Assembly: GCA_964492845.1 (NCBI GenBank)
Contig: CAZBMZ010000018.1
Location: 60,520 to 124,519 of the forward strand
Direction of reading: 5' to 3'
Origin: JADJPF01 sp964492845
GTDB lineage: Bacteria > Acidobacteriota > Blastocatellia > Chloracidobacteriales > JADJPF01
DNA length: 64,000 nt
Part shown: positions 1 through 9,536 of the stretch, piece by piece
Numbering within the stretch: the stretch's first letter is position 1
Layout: each line of letters starts with the position of its first letter
Notes under the pieces: generated by a model
Seen by the model: only the letters and a program-made list of their open reading frames with translations
Database searches by the model: none
What the model was told of the DNA's origin: nothing
Position numbers and translations under genes: made by a program

Positions 1-521
1 GAATAGGAGCTAAAGTTAAACTAAATGGTCAAGTTAATAATGAAAAATTAGCTTCCGCTTTAGCTAATGAAAAATCCTTAGCCAATTCTTTTGCTAGCAA
101 TATGATTAATCCTCCTCCAACAGCAATGACTAAAGAAACAACTCCCCCTACGGAAGTTTTACAATTTACCTGTAGACGCTGCAACAATGAGTTAAAACCT
201 GCTGCAAAATTCTGCTCTGTTTGTGGTACAACTACAGAACCAAGCACACTAGAAAGAAGTCTTAAGTATATTCAAAGTATTTCTCAAGATGGCTTTAGCT
301 TAGCAAAAACTCATATTAGTCAAAGTAGTTTACCTATTGTTACAACCGTACTAGTAGCACTAGCTAGTATTTGTTTACTAGCAGCATTTTTTCAATATTT
401 GATCCCAACAACTGTTGACGATCCATCAGCCTCACCATTAATCTATCATCTACGCAGTATCGAATTTCTTCTAGTGGCACTAGTTTTTGTGGTAGCAGGT
501 TCAATTTTTAATCGTCGTTAA
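1..521 (+). CDS. Zinc-ribbon membrane protein, 5' end outside window
   Basis: The reading frame is open back to base 3, so the gene starts before the window and only its last 172 codons are seen. An in-frame ATG at 102 exists but nothing marks it as the start. The visible part has two CxxC knuckles (CRRC and CSVCG) about 15 residues apart, as in a double zinc ribbon, followed by two hydrophobic segments near the C terminus (roughly residues 78-97 and 115-135 counted from the ATG at 102). It looks like a membrane-anchored zinc-ribbon protein of unknown function. The next gene, a transporter, starts 46 bp downstream on the same strand. Confidence 0.6.
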   Translation, partial: IGAKVKLNGQVNNEKLASALANEKSLANSFASNMINPPPTAMTKETTPPTEVLQFTCRRCNNELKPAAKFCSVCGTTTEPSTLERSLKYIQSISQDGFSLAKTHISQSSLPIVTTVLVALASICLLAAFFQYLIPTTVDDPSASPLIYHLRSIEFLLVALVFVVAGSIFNRR

Positions 522-567
522 TGATTGATAAACCCTGTTGCCTAGCTCCTTGTGCCGAAGGCAACAG

Positions 568-1965
568 ATGCAAAAAAATAGCCCTACTCCATCACCCGCT
601 AATAGCAACAAGCCTATTAGCGCGGCTTATTCGTATTATGCACTAGTCGTTTTTTCACTACTTAATTTACTTAATTATGTTGATAGATTCATCTTTTCCG
701 CACTAATACCAAATATCAAAGCTGATATGCACTTTACAGATGCACAGATAGGTTATATGGGTAGTGCATTTACTATTGTTTATACAATTTTTTCTCCGCT
801 TTATGGTTATTTAGCAGATCGCCGTGGTCGAACAAGTTTAATTTCCTCTGGTGTAGCAATTTGGAGTATTGCAACTGCGGCAGCAGGATTAGCACAAAAT
901 TATTGGCAAATGTTGATTGCTCGTGCTGCTGTTGGAATTGGAGAAGCTAGCTACGCAACTATCTCACCTGGGTTTCTCTCCGATTATTTTGATCGCAGCA
1001 AAAGAGGTATTGCATTTGGTATTTTCTTTACTGCTGTTCCCTTGGGTCAAGCTCTTGGTTATATTTTAGCTGGTAAACTCTCCCCGCCTGAAGTTTTGGG
1101 TTGGCGATATACTTTTTTTGTTGTAGGTATCCCAGGTTTATTAATGGCTGTAGCTGCACATCTTTTGCGAGAACCTGAACGAGGAAAGCTAGACCAAGTT
1201 GAGCAAGAAAACGTTAGTGAAAAAGTTGAGACTACTCCATCAACAGACAATTCTTTATTAAGTAGCTATAAAATTTTGATTAAAACCTATCCTTATATAA
1301 TTGCTACTTTAGGTTATTCTGCCTTGACTTTTGCATTAGGTTCTTTATCTTACTGGGGCTTAGAGCTATTAGTTTCCAACAAAGGAATAGAAAAAGAGAT
1401 TGCCAGCGTAAAACTAGGGCTTTATGTTACTTTTGGTGGACTTTTAGGAACGCTTATGGGCGGTTGGATAGGAGATAAATTACTTAAATGGTTTAAGGGA
1501 GGTTATTTTTTAGTTTGTGCTTTTAGCGCGCTTTTATCATCTATTCCTCTAACTGTCGTGCTTTCATCGTCCAATCCAGACACTATTTTTACAGCTATTT
1601 TTATTACAGTTTTTCTATTCTTCCTTGGTAATGGCCCAGTAAATGCTATTGTGGTAAATTCTGTGCCGCCTCATGTTCGTGCTACTGCTGTTGCAACTAC
1701 AATTTTATCTATTCATGTTTTAGGTGATGCAATTTCTCAGCCGCTAGTAGGCATAATTTCTACATGGATAACAAAACAAGGCTATGTTCCTGCCTTTATA
1801 ACACCTGTTACTAATTTATTAGGTTTGCAAGCTAACCAAAGCCTAGCAATTGCAATGCTTATTACTCCTGTAGCTTTAGCAATTTCTGGCTTACTGTTTT
1901 TGTTAGGCTTACTGGATGGAATAGATTTTAAGAAAAAAACTAGATTTGTAGTAGAAAATAATTAG
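568..1965 (+). CDS. MFS transporter, Spinster-like
   Basis: A 465-residue protein with about twelve hydrophobic segments. After TM1 it has LNYVDRFIFSALIP, and between TM2 and TM3 the MFS signature GYLADRRGR. Further blocks (ARAAVGIGEA, SDYFDRSKRG) fit the Spinster/Spns-type branch, whose bacterial members carry lipids or organic acids; the substrate here is unknown. I chose ATG 568 with AAGG about 8 bp upstream. A TTG at 538 would add ten residues without a better ribosome site. The stop lies 9 bp from the end of the convergent kinase gene. Confidence 0.85.
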   Translation: MQKNSPTPSPANSNKPISAAYSYYALVVFSLLNLLNYVDRFIFSALIPNIKADMHFTDAQIGYMGSAFTIVYTIFSPLYGYLADRRGRTSLISSGVAIWSIATAAAGLAQNYWQMLIARAAVGIGEASYATISPGFLSDYFDRSKRGIAFGIFFTAVPLGQALGYILAGKLSPPEVLGWRYTFFVVGIPGLLMAVAAHLLREPERGKLDQVEQENVSEKVETTPSTDNSLLSSYKILIKTYPYIIATLGYSALTFALGSLSYWGLELLVSNKGIEKEIASVKLGLYVTFGGLLGTLMGGWIGDKLLKWFKGGYFLVCAFSALLSSIPLTVVLSSSNPDTIFTAIFITVFLFFLGNGPVNAIVVNSVPPHVRATAVATTILSIHVLGDAISQPLVGIISTWITKQGYVPAFITPVTNLLGLQANQSLAIAMLITPVALAISGLLFLLGLLDGIDFKKKTRFVVENN

Positions 1966-1974
1966 TAGAATCGT

Positions 1975-4900
1975 CTATTTTTCTTTATTTGTTATTGTAT
2001 TTACAAAAGTTGCTGTTTCTTTATCATCAATTCCAGAAATTAATGTTGCTGTTTGGGTGTTAACCATTGTTTCTGCTTCAGAATTAGCATTTGTAATAAG
2101 TGTTTCAGCTTCTAAATTACTTAATTTTGTAATTTTTGGTGCTTGCCAAATTTCTTTTACTTTCTGGAGTTGCTCGCTAAGTTGACCTAAACTGCTAGCA
2201 AACACAGGGTCAACATTTATTGTCATCAATAGTTTTTCTGCTAACTCTTTTGCTGTTGGACGTTTATTTCGATCTTTGCTTATGGTTTGCATAACCATAT
2301 TCTCAACTTCTTGAGAAATAATTGGATTTAAGACTGAAAGTTTTTCTGGTTCTTTAGTTAAAATCACCCCCAACCAAACATAAATGTTATCTAAATGATC
2401 TTGAAAGGGGACTTCACCTGTCAACATTTCATATAAAACAACTCCTAAACTATAAACATCTGCATGTATATCTGTTTTACCTTCAAAACGTTCTGGTGCC
2501 ATATAAGCAGGAGTTCCAATAATTCTTCCTGTTGCTGTTAATGCTTTAACATCTAGTCCTTCACTAGGCCCCATTAGCTTGGCAATTCCAAAATCTAATA
2601 ATTTAACTACTTCCCCTTCAGGTGTTTGATGTAAAAAAATATTATCTGGCTTAATATCTCTATGAATAATGCCTAAGTTATGAGCTTTTGATAAAACATC
2701 ACAAACAGGTATTAAAATTTCTAAAGCACGCCCAAGAGAAAGAGCTTTTTTCCTTTTTAGCTCTTCTTTTAAGGAATGTCCCTTAAGTAATTCCATTACT
2801 TGATAAGCAATTCCTTCACTAGAAACGCCTGAATCTAAAACAGCTATTGCATTAGTATGAGTAATTTTGCTAGCTGATATAGCTTCAAGTTGAAAGCGTT
2901 CTAAAGCCTCTACAGAATCATTTCCTGCAATTGGCCGAAACACCTTTATTGCAATTGGCCGCTTCATTATTAAATGTGTGCCTCGATAAACAGCACCAAA
3001 CCCCCCAGCACCAATTTTTTCACCTAACTGGTATTTACCATCAAGTATTGTTCCGGGTAAAGTTTCAGCTAAAGCAGAAAAAATACGGTCTGCTCTTTGT
3101 TGGGACAAAATTAATTCTTCATTTTTTCCTTTTAATTCTTGATTTTTTTCTTCTAATTGATTCTTTTGCTCTAATATCTCATTAGTGCGCTCTCTAACAA
3201 TTGTTTCTAAACGTTGATTTTTAGCTTCAATTACTCTAACTCTTAATCTATAAGTTCCATAAACACTAATAGTTAACAAAAAAGAACCTGTTAGCAAAAA
3301 CCAACTTTGTAGCCAAAAAGGTTTTTCTATACGAAAAGCTATTGTTTTAACTTCGCTTTCAATTCCACTTGGATTAATGGCCTTTACACTAAATAAATAA
3401 TCACCCGAAGCTAAACTTGAATATTGCGCATTACCAACATTTGTTGATGACCAAGCAGTTTCTTCTAATGAATTAACAGATTTTAACTGGTATTTATAAC
3501 TATTTCTTTCTTCATCAACAAAAGAAAGAGCTACAAAATCTATTTCTAAGCTATTTTTATTATGTCCAAAAGATATTGTTTGACCAGTAATTAAACTTTG
3601 GTAATCTTGATAAGCAATAGCCTTTTGGCCTACTTTGATGTTAGTGATTTCTAGTCCTGGGTTAACTAATGAATTTTGGTCAAGCCTTGGATTATACCTA
3701 GTTAACCCCATTGTGGTAGAAAGCCAAAAATTTCCTTCTTTATCTACCATTATATGTTGTGTAGCACTAGCCTTTTGTGAGAAACCATCTTTATAGTTAT
3801 AATGCTGGATTTTTCCATTAGTAAGTTTATCTATACCATTATTAGTAGCAACCCAAATTGCTCCGTCGTTGTCTTCATATATCCAATGAATAACATTATT
3901 AGAAAGCCCATTAGCAACGCTAAGAGAGCTAAATTTTTCTCCATCCCATTTATAAAGCCCATTTCCTTCTGTTGAGATCCAAGTAGTATTTTTCTTGTCT
4001 TTTATAATATAACCAACAGCTTTGGCTTTTAGACCCGAAGATTCTTGGAAAGACTTAAAGGTTAAACTACCGTCAGGCAAAATACTAATTAAAGTAGCCC
4101 CATCTTCAGTACCAGCCCAAATTTGATTATCAGACGTTTTATTTAGGTTATATATTTTGTTACTTGAAAGACCATCTACCCTAGTATATATTTTTACGGC
4201 TTTATCATTATAAATTATTAGGCCATCATTAGTACCTATCCATAGTTGACCAAGATCATCAACTAGTAAACAATAGGCAGGATCTTCACTTAGACCAATA
4301 TTTTTATCTAAAACTTTTACTAGTTCTATAGATATTTTGTCAGCTTGTTTTCTTTTGCGGTAAGCAGCAATATTTGAATAATGAGAAACCCAAATTAACC
4401 CTGTTTTATCTTGTACTAAAACATTAGCTCTTTCTTTTGGCAAGTTAGGTTGTAAATCTGATAGATTAATTAATTTTCCGTTAGAAAGTATATTAACGCC
4501 TAGTTCCGTAGCAATCCAAATATCTCCATCCTTGTCTTGTAGAGTGCAGTTAACCTTATTTGCAGTCAATCCATCCTTATCAGTGTAGTTAACAAACTTT
4601 TCACTAGTTAGCTTACTTAGTCCGTTATGAGAGCCAAACCAAATAGTAGATTCTTTATCAATAAAAATTGGCAAAATAATGTTGTTTGGTAGTCCATTAT
4701 CAACTTTGTAATAGGATAGATTTTCAATAGATATAGTATTTCTAGAAAAAGAGAACTTTATAGCACCCTGATTAGTTCCTACCCAATAATTACCTAAATG
4801 ATCAGAAGTTATACTAAAACAAGTATTTGAGGGTAGACTATTTTTAGTATTAAAGTATTGAAATTTATTTTCGTCTTCTAAAAATCGAGCAATTCCGTTT

Positions 4901-5592
4901 TCAGTAGAAGCGATCCAAATGTCCCCAAATTTATCTTGGTGAATGTCGCGTATTCGACCTGGTAATAAACCATCTTTTTCTTCATAAATAGTAGTAGTTT
5001 TATTAGTTAGATTTAGCTTAATTAGATTATTTCCACCAAGCCAAAAATTCCCTTCTTTATCTTTGATGGCACAGCGAAATTGTTTTGGCAATTGATATTT
5101 GTTGGTTATATTTTCAAAACTCTTGCCGTCATAAAGAAATAAACCGTCTTCTCCAGCAAATAAAAAATTATTATTATCAGGCAATACAGCAAAAAAGCTT
5201 TTTGAACTAGCCCCTTGCTTGTCAGTAAAAGATTTAATTACGGCTTTTGATTCTTTAAATTCTATTTTGCTAATGCCTTCTTCCATTGCTAGCCAAAAGA
5301 TATTTTCTGATTCCTGATAAATATCATAGACTCGCATTCCAGCTAAACCATCTTCTTTACTATAATTAGTAAAATATGCCCCGTCATAAATACTAAGACC
5401 GCCTTTAGTGCCAAACCAAAGACGGCCTTTTTTATCTTGAGTAATTTTTAGGATGGTATTTTCTGCTAAACCATCGCTAGTAGTATAAGTGCGATACGGC
5501 AGTTGTTGTGCCAAAGCAAGCTTTTCACTAAAAAAAAACAAAAAACAAATTGTTAAAAAGGTTAATTTGATAATTAACAGCTTGCTTTTCAT
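1975..5592 (-). CDS. Propeller-sensor/Ser-Thr protein kinase fusion
   Basis: About 1205 residues. An N-terminal signal-like hydrophobic stretch is followed by some fourteen two-component-regulator propeller repeats (TxDGL...I..D..G.lWfGT pattern, residues 30-680). Then come a Y_Y_Y-like domain, a membrane segment near 760-785, a coiled coil at 785-840, and a complete Ser/Thr kinase at 850-1118 with GAGGFG, HRDIKPDN, DFGIAK and GTPAYMAPE. The front half is the extracytoplasmic sensor of hybrid histidine kinases (BT_4673-like), here joined to a Hanks-type kinase instead of a histidine kinase. ATG 5592 was chosen; a GTG at 5601 is possible and neither has a clear ribosome site. It follows the TPR gene by 48 bp, probably in one transcript. 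Confidence 0.88.
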   Translation of the reverse strand: MKSKLLIIKLTFLTICFLFFFSEKLALAQQLPYRTYTTSDGLAENTILKITQDKKGRLWFGTKGGLSIYDGAYFTNYSKEDGLAGMRVYDIYQESENIFWLAMEEGISKIEFKESKAVIKSFTDKQGASSKSFFAVLPDNNNFLFAGEDGLFLYDGKSFENITNKYQLPKQFRCAIKDKEGNFWLGGNNLIKLNLTNKTTTIYEEKDGLLPGRIRDIHQDKFGDIWIASTENGIARFLEDENKFQYFNTKNSLPSNTCFSITSDHLGNYWVGTNQGAIKFSFSRNTISIENLSYYKVDNGLPNNIILPIFIDKESTIWFGSHNGLSKLTSEKFVNYTDKDGLTANKVNCTLQDKDGDIWIATELGVNILSNGKLINLSDLQPNLPKERANVLVQDKTGLIWVSHYSNIAAYRKRKQADKISIELVKVLDKNIGLSEDPAYCLLVDDLGQLWIGTNDGLIIYNDKAVKIYTRVDGLSSNKIYNLNKTSDNQIWAGTEDGATLISILPDGSLTFKSFQESSGLKAKAVGYIIKDKKNTTWISTEGNGLYKWDGEKFSSLSVANGLSNNVIHWIYEDNDGAIWVATNNGIDKLTNGKIQHYNYKDGFSQKASATQHIMVDKEGNFWLSTTMGLTRYNPRLDQNSLVNPGLEITNIKVGQKAIAYQDYQSLITGQTISFGHNKNSLEIDFVALSFVDEERNSYKYQLKSVNSLEETAWSSTNVGNAQYSSLASGDYLFSVKAINPSGIESEVKTIAFRIEKPFWLQSWFLLTGSFLLTISVYGTYRLRVRVIEAKNQRLETIVRERTNEILEQKNQLEEKNQELKGKNEELILSQQRADRIFSALAETLPGTILDGKYQLGEKIGAGGFGAVYRGTHLIMKRPIAIKVFRPIAGNDSVEALERFQLEAISASKITHTNAIAVLDSGVSSEGIAYQVMELLKGHSLKEELKRKKALSLGRALEILIPVCDVLSKAHNLGIIHRDIKPDNIFLHQTPEGEVVKLLDFGIAKLMGPSEGLDVKALTATGRIIGTPAYMAPERFEGKTDIHADVYSLGVVLYEMLTGEVPFQDHLDNIYVWLGVILTKEPEKLSVLNPIISQEVENMVMQTISKDRNKRPTAKELAEKLLMTINVDPVFASSLGQLSEQLQKVKEIWQAPKITKLSNLEAETLITNANSEAETMVNTQTATLISGIDDKETATFVNTITNKEK

Positions 5593-5640
5593 AAAAACCA
5601 CGTAATCAAATAATGGTAAATTTTACTTAATCTATAAATT

Positions 5641-6480
5641 TTAGTGTGTAGGTATTGGGACAGAAGTACTACCACCACCTTTAGCTTTATTTAAGTCTTG
5701 TTCCAAACCTTTTAATGCTTCTTTTACCATTTCATTAGGATCAGTGCTAGCAAATTCCTTAAATTTTGCAAATGACTCTTCGGCTAATTTTAAGTCTTTT
5801 AAGTCAATATAAGCTTTTGTTTTATGATAAAGAGCTTGCAAATGCTTAGGATCTTTAGACAAAGTTTTATCTAAATATTCCATTGCTTTTTTAATATCTG
5901 GAGGATTAAGGAACATATAAGAAATACCTGTGTCAGTAATAACATTTAGGTCATCTGGCTTAATTTTACCTGCTTTTTCATACCAACTAATAGCTTCTTT
6001 CATTAGATTAGGATCGTTTTTTTCTCGTCCCATATCAAAATGTAAGTTGCCTAATTGGGCTAAAGGGTCAAATTCATTGGGTTTTAATTCATTAGCTTTC
6101 AGTAGAAAGCGTTTTGCATCTTCAAGCATCCGGCCTTGAGAGTAAAGATAACTACCTACTTTAAGTTGTGAGTCATAATCTTGGTTTTTTTCACCAAATT
6201 CTAAAGCTTGTTTAATTTGTCCTTCTATTTCATCAATACTTGGATGATTAGCAGGCATATCTTCAGTGCCTTTTAGAGGCCCGGCTTTACTTGCTTTAGT
6301 AGTTGCTGGAGCCGATTTATTAACAGTATCCGTAAAAACATACCCTACAACTAAGCCTAGTAATATACCTATAATTGCAAACATTACTGGGTTAATACTA
6401 GCACTAGAAGTAGTACTAGAAGTAGAAGTTGGGGAAGTTTCTTTACTTGGTGTATTTTTTTGTTTTTTGCTTTCTGACAT
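5641..6480 (-). CDS. Membrane-anchored TPR protein
   Basis: A 279-residue protein. It has a polar Ser/Thr-rich N-terminal tail, one transmembrane segment at about 32-50 (FAIIGILLGLVVGYVF), then three to four TPR units (for example LAQLGNLHFDMGR and ALYHKTKAYIDLKD) resembling the NrfG/CcmH-like TPR fold. It probably scaffolds protein contacts on the outer face of the inner membrane. It lies just upstream of the propeller kinase on the same strand, so it may be that kinase's partner; this is inferred from position only. Confidence 0.75.
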   Translation of the reverse strand: MSESKKQKNTPSKETSPTSTSSTTSSASINPVMFAIIGILLGLVVGYVFTDTVNKSAPATTKASKAGPLKGTEDMPANHPSIDEIEGQIKQALEFGEKNQDYDSQLKVGSYLYSQGRMLEDAKRFLLKANELKPNEFDPLAQLGNLHFDMGREKNDPNLMKEAISWYEKAGKIKPDDLNVITDTGISYMFLNPPDIKKAMEYLDKTLSKDPKHLQALYHKTKAYIDLKDLKLAEESFAKFKEFASTDPNEMVKEALKGLEQDLNKAKGGGSTSVPIPTH

Positions 6481-6535
6481 AAAAGTACCTATTTTGAATG
6501 GTTTTATTAAAATTTTTATTAAAATTAATGAGGGT

Positions 6536-6992
6536 GTGTTAAAGCAAATCTATAAGCCGAATTCTGTTTCTTAACTACTGTTAAGATAGCGATCATTCAT
6601 CTAGGCTAGCTGTTACCAACTAGCTCAAGCAACCTACCCGGAGCGCGTATTATTACTGCTTTAGCAGTAATAAACTCAAGCGGGCCACTCTACATACGCC
6701 TCCCTATTTGGTCTTGCACCATGGAGAGTTTACCTAGCCGGCTGTGTCGCCACAACCGCTGGTGGGCTATTACATTAAGAATTGCTTCCCCACCGTTTCA
6801 CCCATCACCTGTACTAGCAAGCTAGTCATCGGCTGGTCTATTCTCTGTTGCACTTGTCGTCGGGTTACCCCGCCTGGCAGTTAACCAGTCCATCGCCCTG
6901 AAGTGTTCGGACTTTCCTCTCTTCCCTTAAATCCAAACTAATAAATAATTTAGACTTAAGGAGAACAGCGATCGCTTGATTTGCTCTAACAC
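6536..6992 (-). ncRNA. rnpB: RNase P RNA, bacterial type A
   Basis: Read on the minus strand, the region has the conserved core: GAGGAAAGTCCGAAC (P4 strand and J region) near the 5' end, GGGTAACCCG, ACAGAGAATAGACC, and ACAGAATTCGGCTTATAG at the 3' end that closes P4/P2. The P1 helix is long: the 5' strand at 6978-6992 pairs with the 3' strand at 6536-6550 over 15 positions with one G-U pair. These helices set the limits, so the ends are good to a few bases. The catalytic RNA processes tRNA 5' ends with RnpA. Confidence 0.95.
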
Positions 6993-6998
6993 AAAAAA

Positions 6999-7004
6999 AT
7001 TATA
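6999..7004 (-). promoter_or_regulatory. -10 box of the rnpB promoter
   Basis: A perfect TATAAT on the minus strand ends 7 bases before the predicted 5' end of RNase P RNA, the expected distance. No convincing -35 hexamer is present 16-18 bases upstream. Confidence 0.6.
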
Positions 7005-7122
7005 ACATAGAGATTAAAATTTAACTTCCTGTGGCTACCTAGTTGCAGAGCTAATCTTTACCAAACTTTACTCTTTGTGCTAACTTTCAATTTGCTTTAT
7101 TTTAACTTTTTAGGAGAAAGTT

Positions 7123-7800
7123 ATGTTTTTTTCTCGACTTTCTAAAATTGCTTTTATTTTAATTTTATTAACTTCTTTAGCTTGTGATCAGCCAACCACA
7201 ACTAGTAATTCTAACAATACCCCTCAAAACAATAATCCAACTTCAGTACCAAGCCCTAGCACAACTAATAACCCAACTTCAAATGCTTCTGCTACGCCTA
7301 GCAACACGCCTATAGCAACAACTACACCACAAAACAAAACCCAAGATAATGACGCGCCTATAAAGCTCTCAATCCCTGAATCAGAACTTCGTAAACGTAT
7401 TCCAGCACCATCAGAATTATCAGAAGAGGAAAGACGAAAAGGTCAAATGCTAGCAGATAGGGCTGATAATTCTAGAGCATTAATTAGATACTATAATTTT
7501 CTAACAGATATTCGAGGTCTAAACTTAAACCCTCCTAAAGATTTAATTGGTGGTGCTAGTGCATTTAAGGCCAATGATGTTTTACAGTTTACTTTTAAGG
7601 AACCTGAAGTAGCCGTACTAATTGCCCAATTTATTGATCCCCAAAATCAAAAAATTGGCATAGGGTTTATGCAAAAATTAACTGTTGATGATCGTAAGTA
7701 TTTACAAGTCAGAAATTATTCTTTGTTAGTTAAAGGTGGAAACGAAAAGATTTATAAAGTTCTTACTGATGCAGTAGATCAATTTGATAAAGTTCAATAA
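7123..7800 (+). CDS. Secreted lipoprotein of unknown function
   Basis: A 225-residue protein with a short basic N terminus, a hydrophobic core and the lipobox LTSLAC, followed by a long Asn/Thr/Pro/Ser-rich linker (about residues 24-85) typical of surface-tethered lipoproteins. The folded C-terminal part (residues 105-225) matches no family I recognise. AGGAGA sits 8 bp before the ATG. A hairpin terminator follows, so it is probably a single-gene transcript. Confidence 0.7.
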   Translation: MFFSRLSKIAFILILLTSLACDQPTTTSNSNNTPQNNNPTSVPSPSTTNNPTSNASATPSNTPIATTTPQNKTQDNDAPIKLSIPESELRKRIPAPSELSEEERRKGQMLADRADNSRALIRYYNFLTDIRGLNLNPPKDLIGGASAFKANDVLQFTFKEPEVAVLIAQFIDPQNQKIGIGFMQKLTVDDRKYLQVRNYSLLVKGGNEKIYKVLTDAVDQFDKVQ

Positions 7801-7816
7801 GTTATTTATTAAGGTA

Positions 7817-7850
7817 AACCACTCTAAATAATTTTAGGGTGGTTTTAATT
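7817..7850 (+). terminator. Rho-independent terminator after the lipoprotein gene
   Basis: The arms AACCACTCTAAA and TTTAGGGTGGTT pair over 12 positions (one G-U) around a 4-base loop and run into TT and an AT-rich tail. Confidence 0.65.
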
Positions 7851-7986
7851 TGTTGATTTACTCTAGCAACTACATTTTTACCTACCAATAGACGCATCCT
7901 TAACATTTTGCTATTATTAGCTTTTAATGACCTCCACAATTAAAGGAAATTTATTTAACTTAGTAAAAGCTGTGTAGGAAAGCTGC

Positions 7987-9534
7987 ATGGGAAATTTAAT
8001 AAAACAATCCTCTAAAAACAACTCTATTAGCTCACAAAGATTATTACCTAATCCTACCACTAATAAATTAATTGTTTATACTAATTCAACTTTAAGCCGT
8101 AAAGAAAGATTTAGCCGTCCAATAAAAATTATTTGGACATTATTTACTTTTCTTTTTTATGTTTATTTAGATTTCCGAGGTTGGTTAAAAGGCTCAGAAA
8201 AATCTCGTGAAGCTAAACTTCGTATACAAGCACAAAAACTTGGCGAAAGACTTTTAAGCCTTGGGCCAACTTTTATTAAAATTGGTCAAGCTCTAAGTAC
8301 TAGAGCAGATTTACTACCTGTGCCTTACATTGATGAATTATCTAAATTACAAGATAGAGTTCCTGCCTTTTCTAACTCAGAAGCCTTTTCTATTATTGAG
8401 CAAGAACTAGCAAGTCATCCCAAAGAATTATTTAAAGAAATTAGCTCTAACCCTATTGCAGCCGCTAGTTTAGGGCAAGTTTACCGCGCTTACTTAAAAA
8501 CAGGTGAAGAAGTAGCCGTTAAAGTCCAACGTCCTAACTTAAGCATTATTATTAGTTTTGATTTATTAATTTTGCGCCGAATTATTAAATTTTTGCTAAA
8601 ACATACTTCATGGATAATGAAGGGCAATGACTGGTTAGGAATGCTAGATGAGTTTGAGCGGGTTATTAATGAAGAACTAGACTATCAACTAGAGGGTACT
8701 AATGCAGATAGATTTAGAATAAATTTTGCTGATTGGTCAGGTATTCATGTACCAAAAATTTATTGGGAACATACAACTTCACGAGTTATTACAATGGAAT
8801 TTATTTCTGGTACAAAAATTATTGATGTAGAAAGCCTTGAACAAGCTGGTTTTTCTGCTAAAAAAATTAATGAATTAATGCACCGTACTTATTTTAAGCA
8901 ACTTCTAGAAGACGGTTTTTTTCATGCCGACCCTCACCCAGGCAATCTACTAGTAATGCATGATGGTAAACTAGCATTTTTTGATTTTGGTATGGTGGGA
9001 AATATTTCCTCTACCCTGCAACAACAAATGGTTTCAGCGTTTTTTCATATCTTAGAAAGAGATTTTGATGGGCTAGTAGATGATTTAATCTCCTTAAATT
9101 TCCTTAAGCCAGAAGTTAATATTGCTGAATTTCGTAAAGTAATCCGTGATATGTTTGCACGTAAAATAGACTTAGATTTAAGCCAAGTAAACTTTAAGGA
9201 ATTAACTTATGAAATTGGAGAAATAATTTATAAATATCCTATCTCTACCCCAGCAGCATTTACATTTATTATTCGGGCATTGATGACTTTAGAAGGCATT
9301 AGTATTCAAATGAACCCAACTTTTAACTTTTTAGAGGTAGCCAAGCCCTATGCTAGCGATTTTCTTTTCCGTAAAGAAAGTGCGCATTTACGTAAACAAG
9401 TTTGGGAAAATTTACGGGAGGTTGGCTCCGGCAAAGTAAATTGGGGACGTTTAGCTCAACTTGCTAAACTAGGCTGGCAACTTTGGGCTGAACCAAAAAT
9501 AAATCGCTTTTTATATGGAGATAAACCAAAATAA
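7987..9534 (+). CDS. ABC1/UbiB-family atypical kinase
   Basis: A 515-residue protein of the ABC1 (AarF/UbiB/COQ8) family. It carries the family KxGQ motif in LGPTFIKIGQALSTRADLLP, the Ala-rich loop AAASLGQVYRA that replaces the usual glycine loop, the lysine in VAVKVQRP, the catalytic stretch FFHADPHPGNLLV and the metal-binding DFGMVG. UbiB proteins support isoprenoid quinone synthesis or lipid handling at the membrane. No ubiquinone genes are nearby, so the exact role is open. The HAD phosphatase begins 2 bases after its stop, so the two are co-transcribed. Confidence 0.9.
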   Translation: MGNLIKQSSKNNSISSQRLLPNPTTNKLIVYTNSTLSRKERFSRPIKIIWTLFTFLFYVYLDFRGWLKGSEKSREAKLRIQAQKLGERLLSLGPTFIKIGQALSTRADLLPVPYIDELSKLQDRVPAFSNSEAFSIIEQELASHPKELFKEISSNPIAAASLGQVYRAYLKTGEEVAVKVQRPNLSIIISFDLLILRRIIKFLLKHTSWIMKGNDWLGMLDEFERVINEELDYQLEGTNADRFRINFADWSGIHVPKIYWEHTTSRVITMEFISGTKIIDVESLEQAGFSAKKINELMHRTYFKQLLEDGFFHADPHPGNLLVMHDGKLAFFDFGMVGNISSTLQQQMVSAFFHILERDFDGLVDDLISLNFLKPEVNIAEFRKVIRDMFARKIDLDLSQVNFKELTYEIGEIIYKYPISTPAAFTFIIRALMTLEGISIQMNPTFNFLEVAKPYASDFLFRKESAHLRKQVWENLREVGSGKVNWGRLAQLAKLGWQLWAEPKINRFLYGDKPK

Positions 9535-9536
9535 CC

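Noticed and set aside
6738..6745. AGCCGGCT site within rnpB
   Set aside because: A single copy in a conserved RNA helix; coincidence with the module 2 motif.
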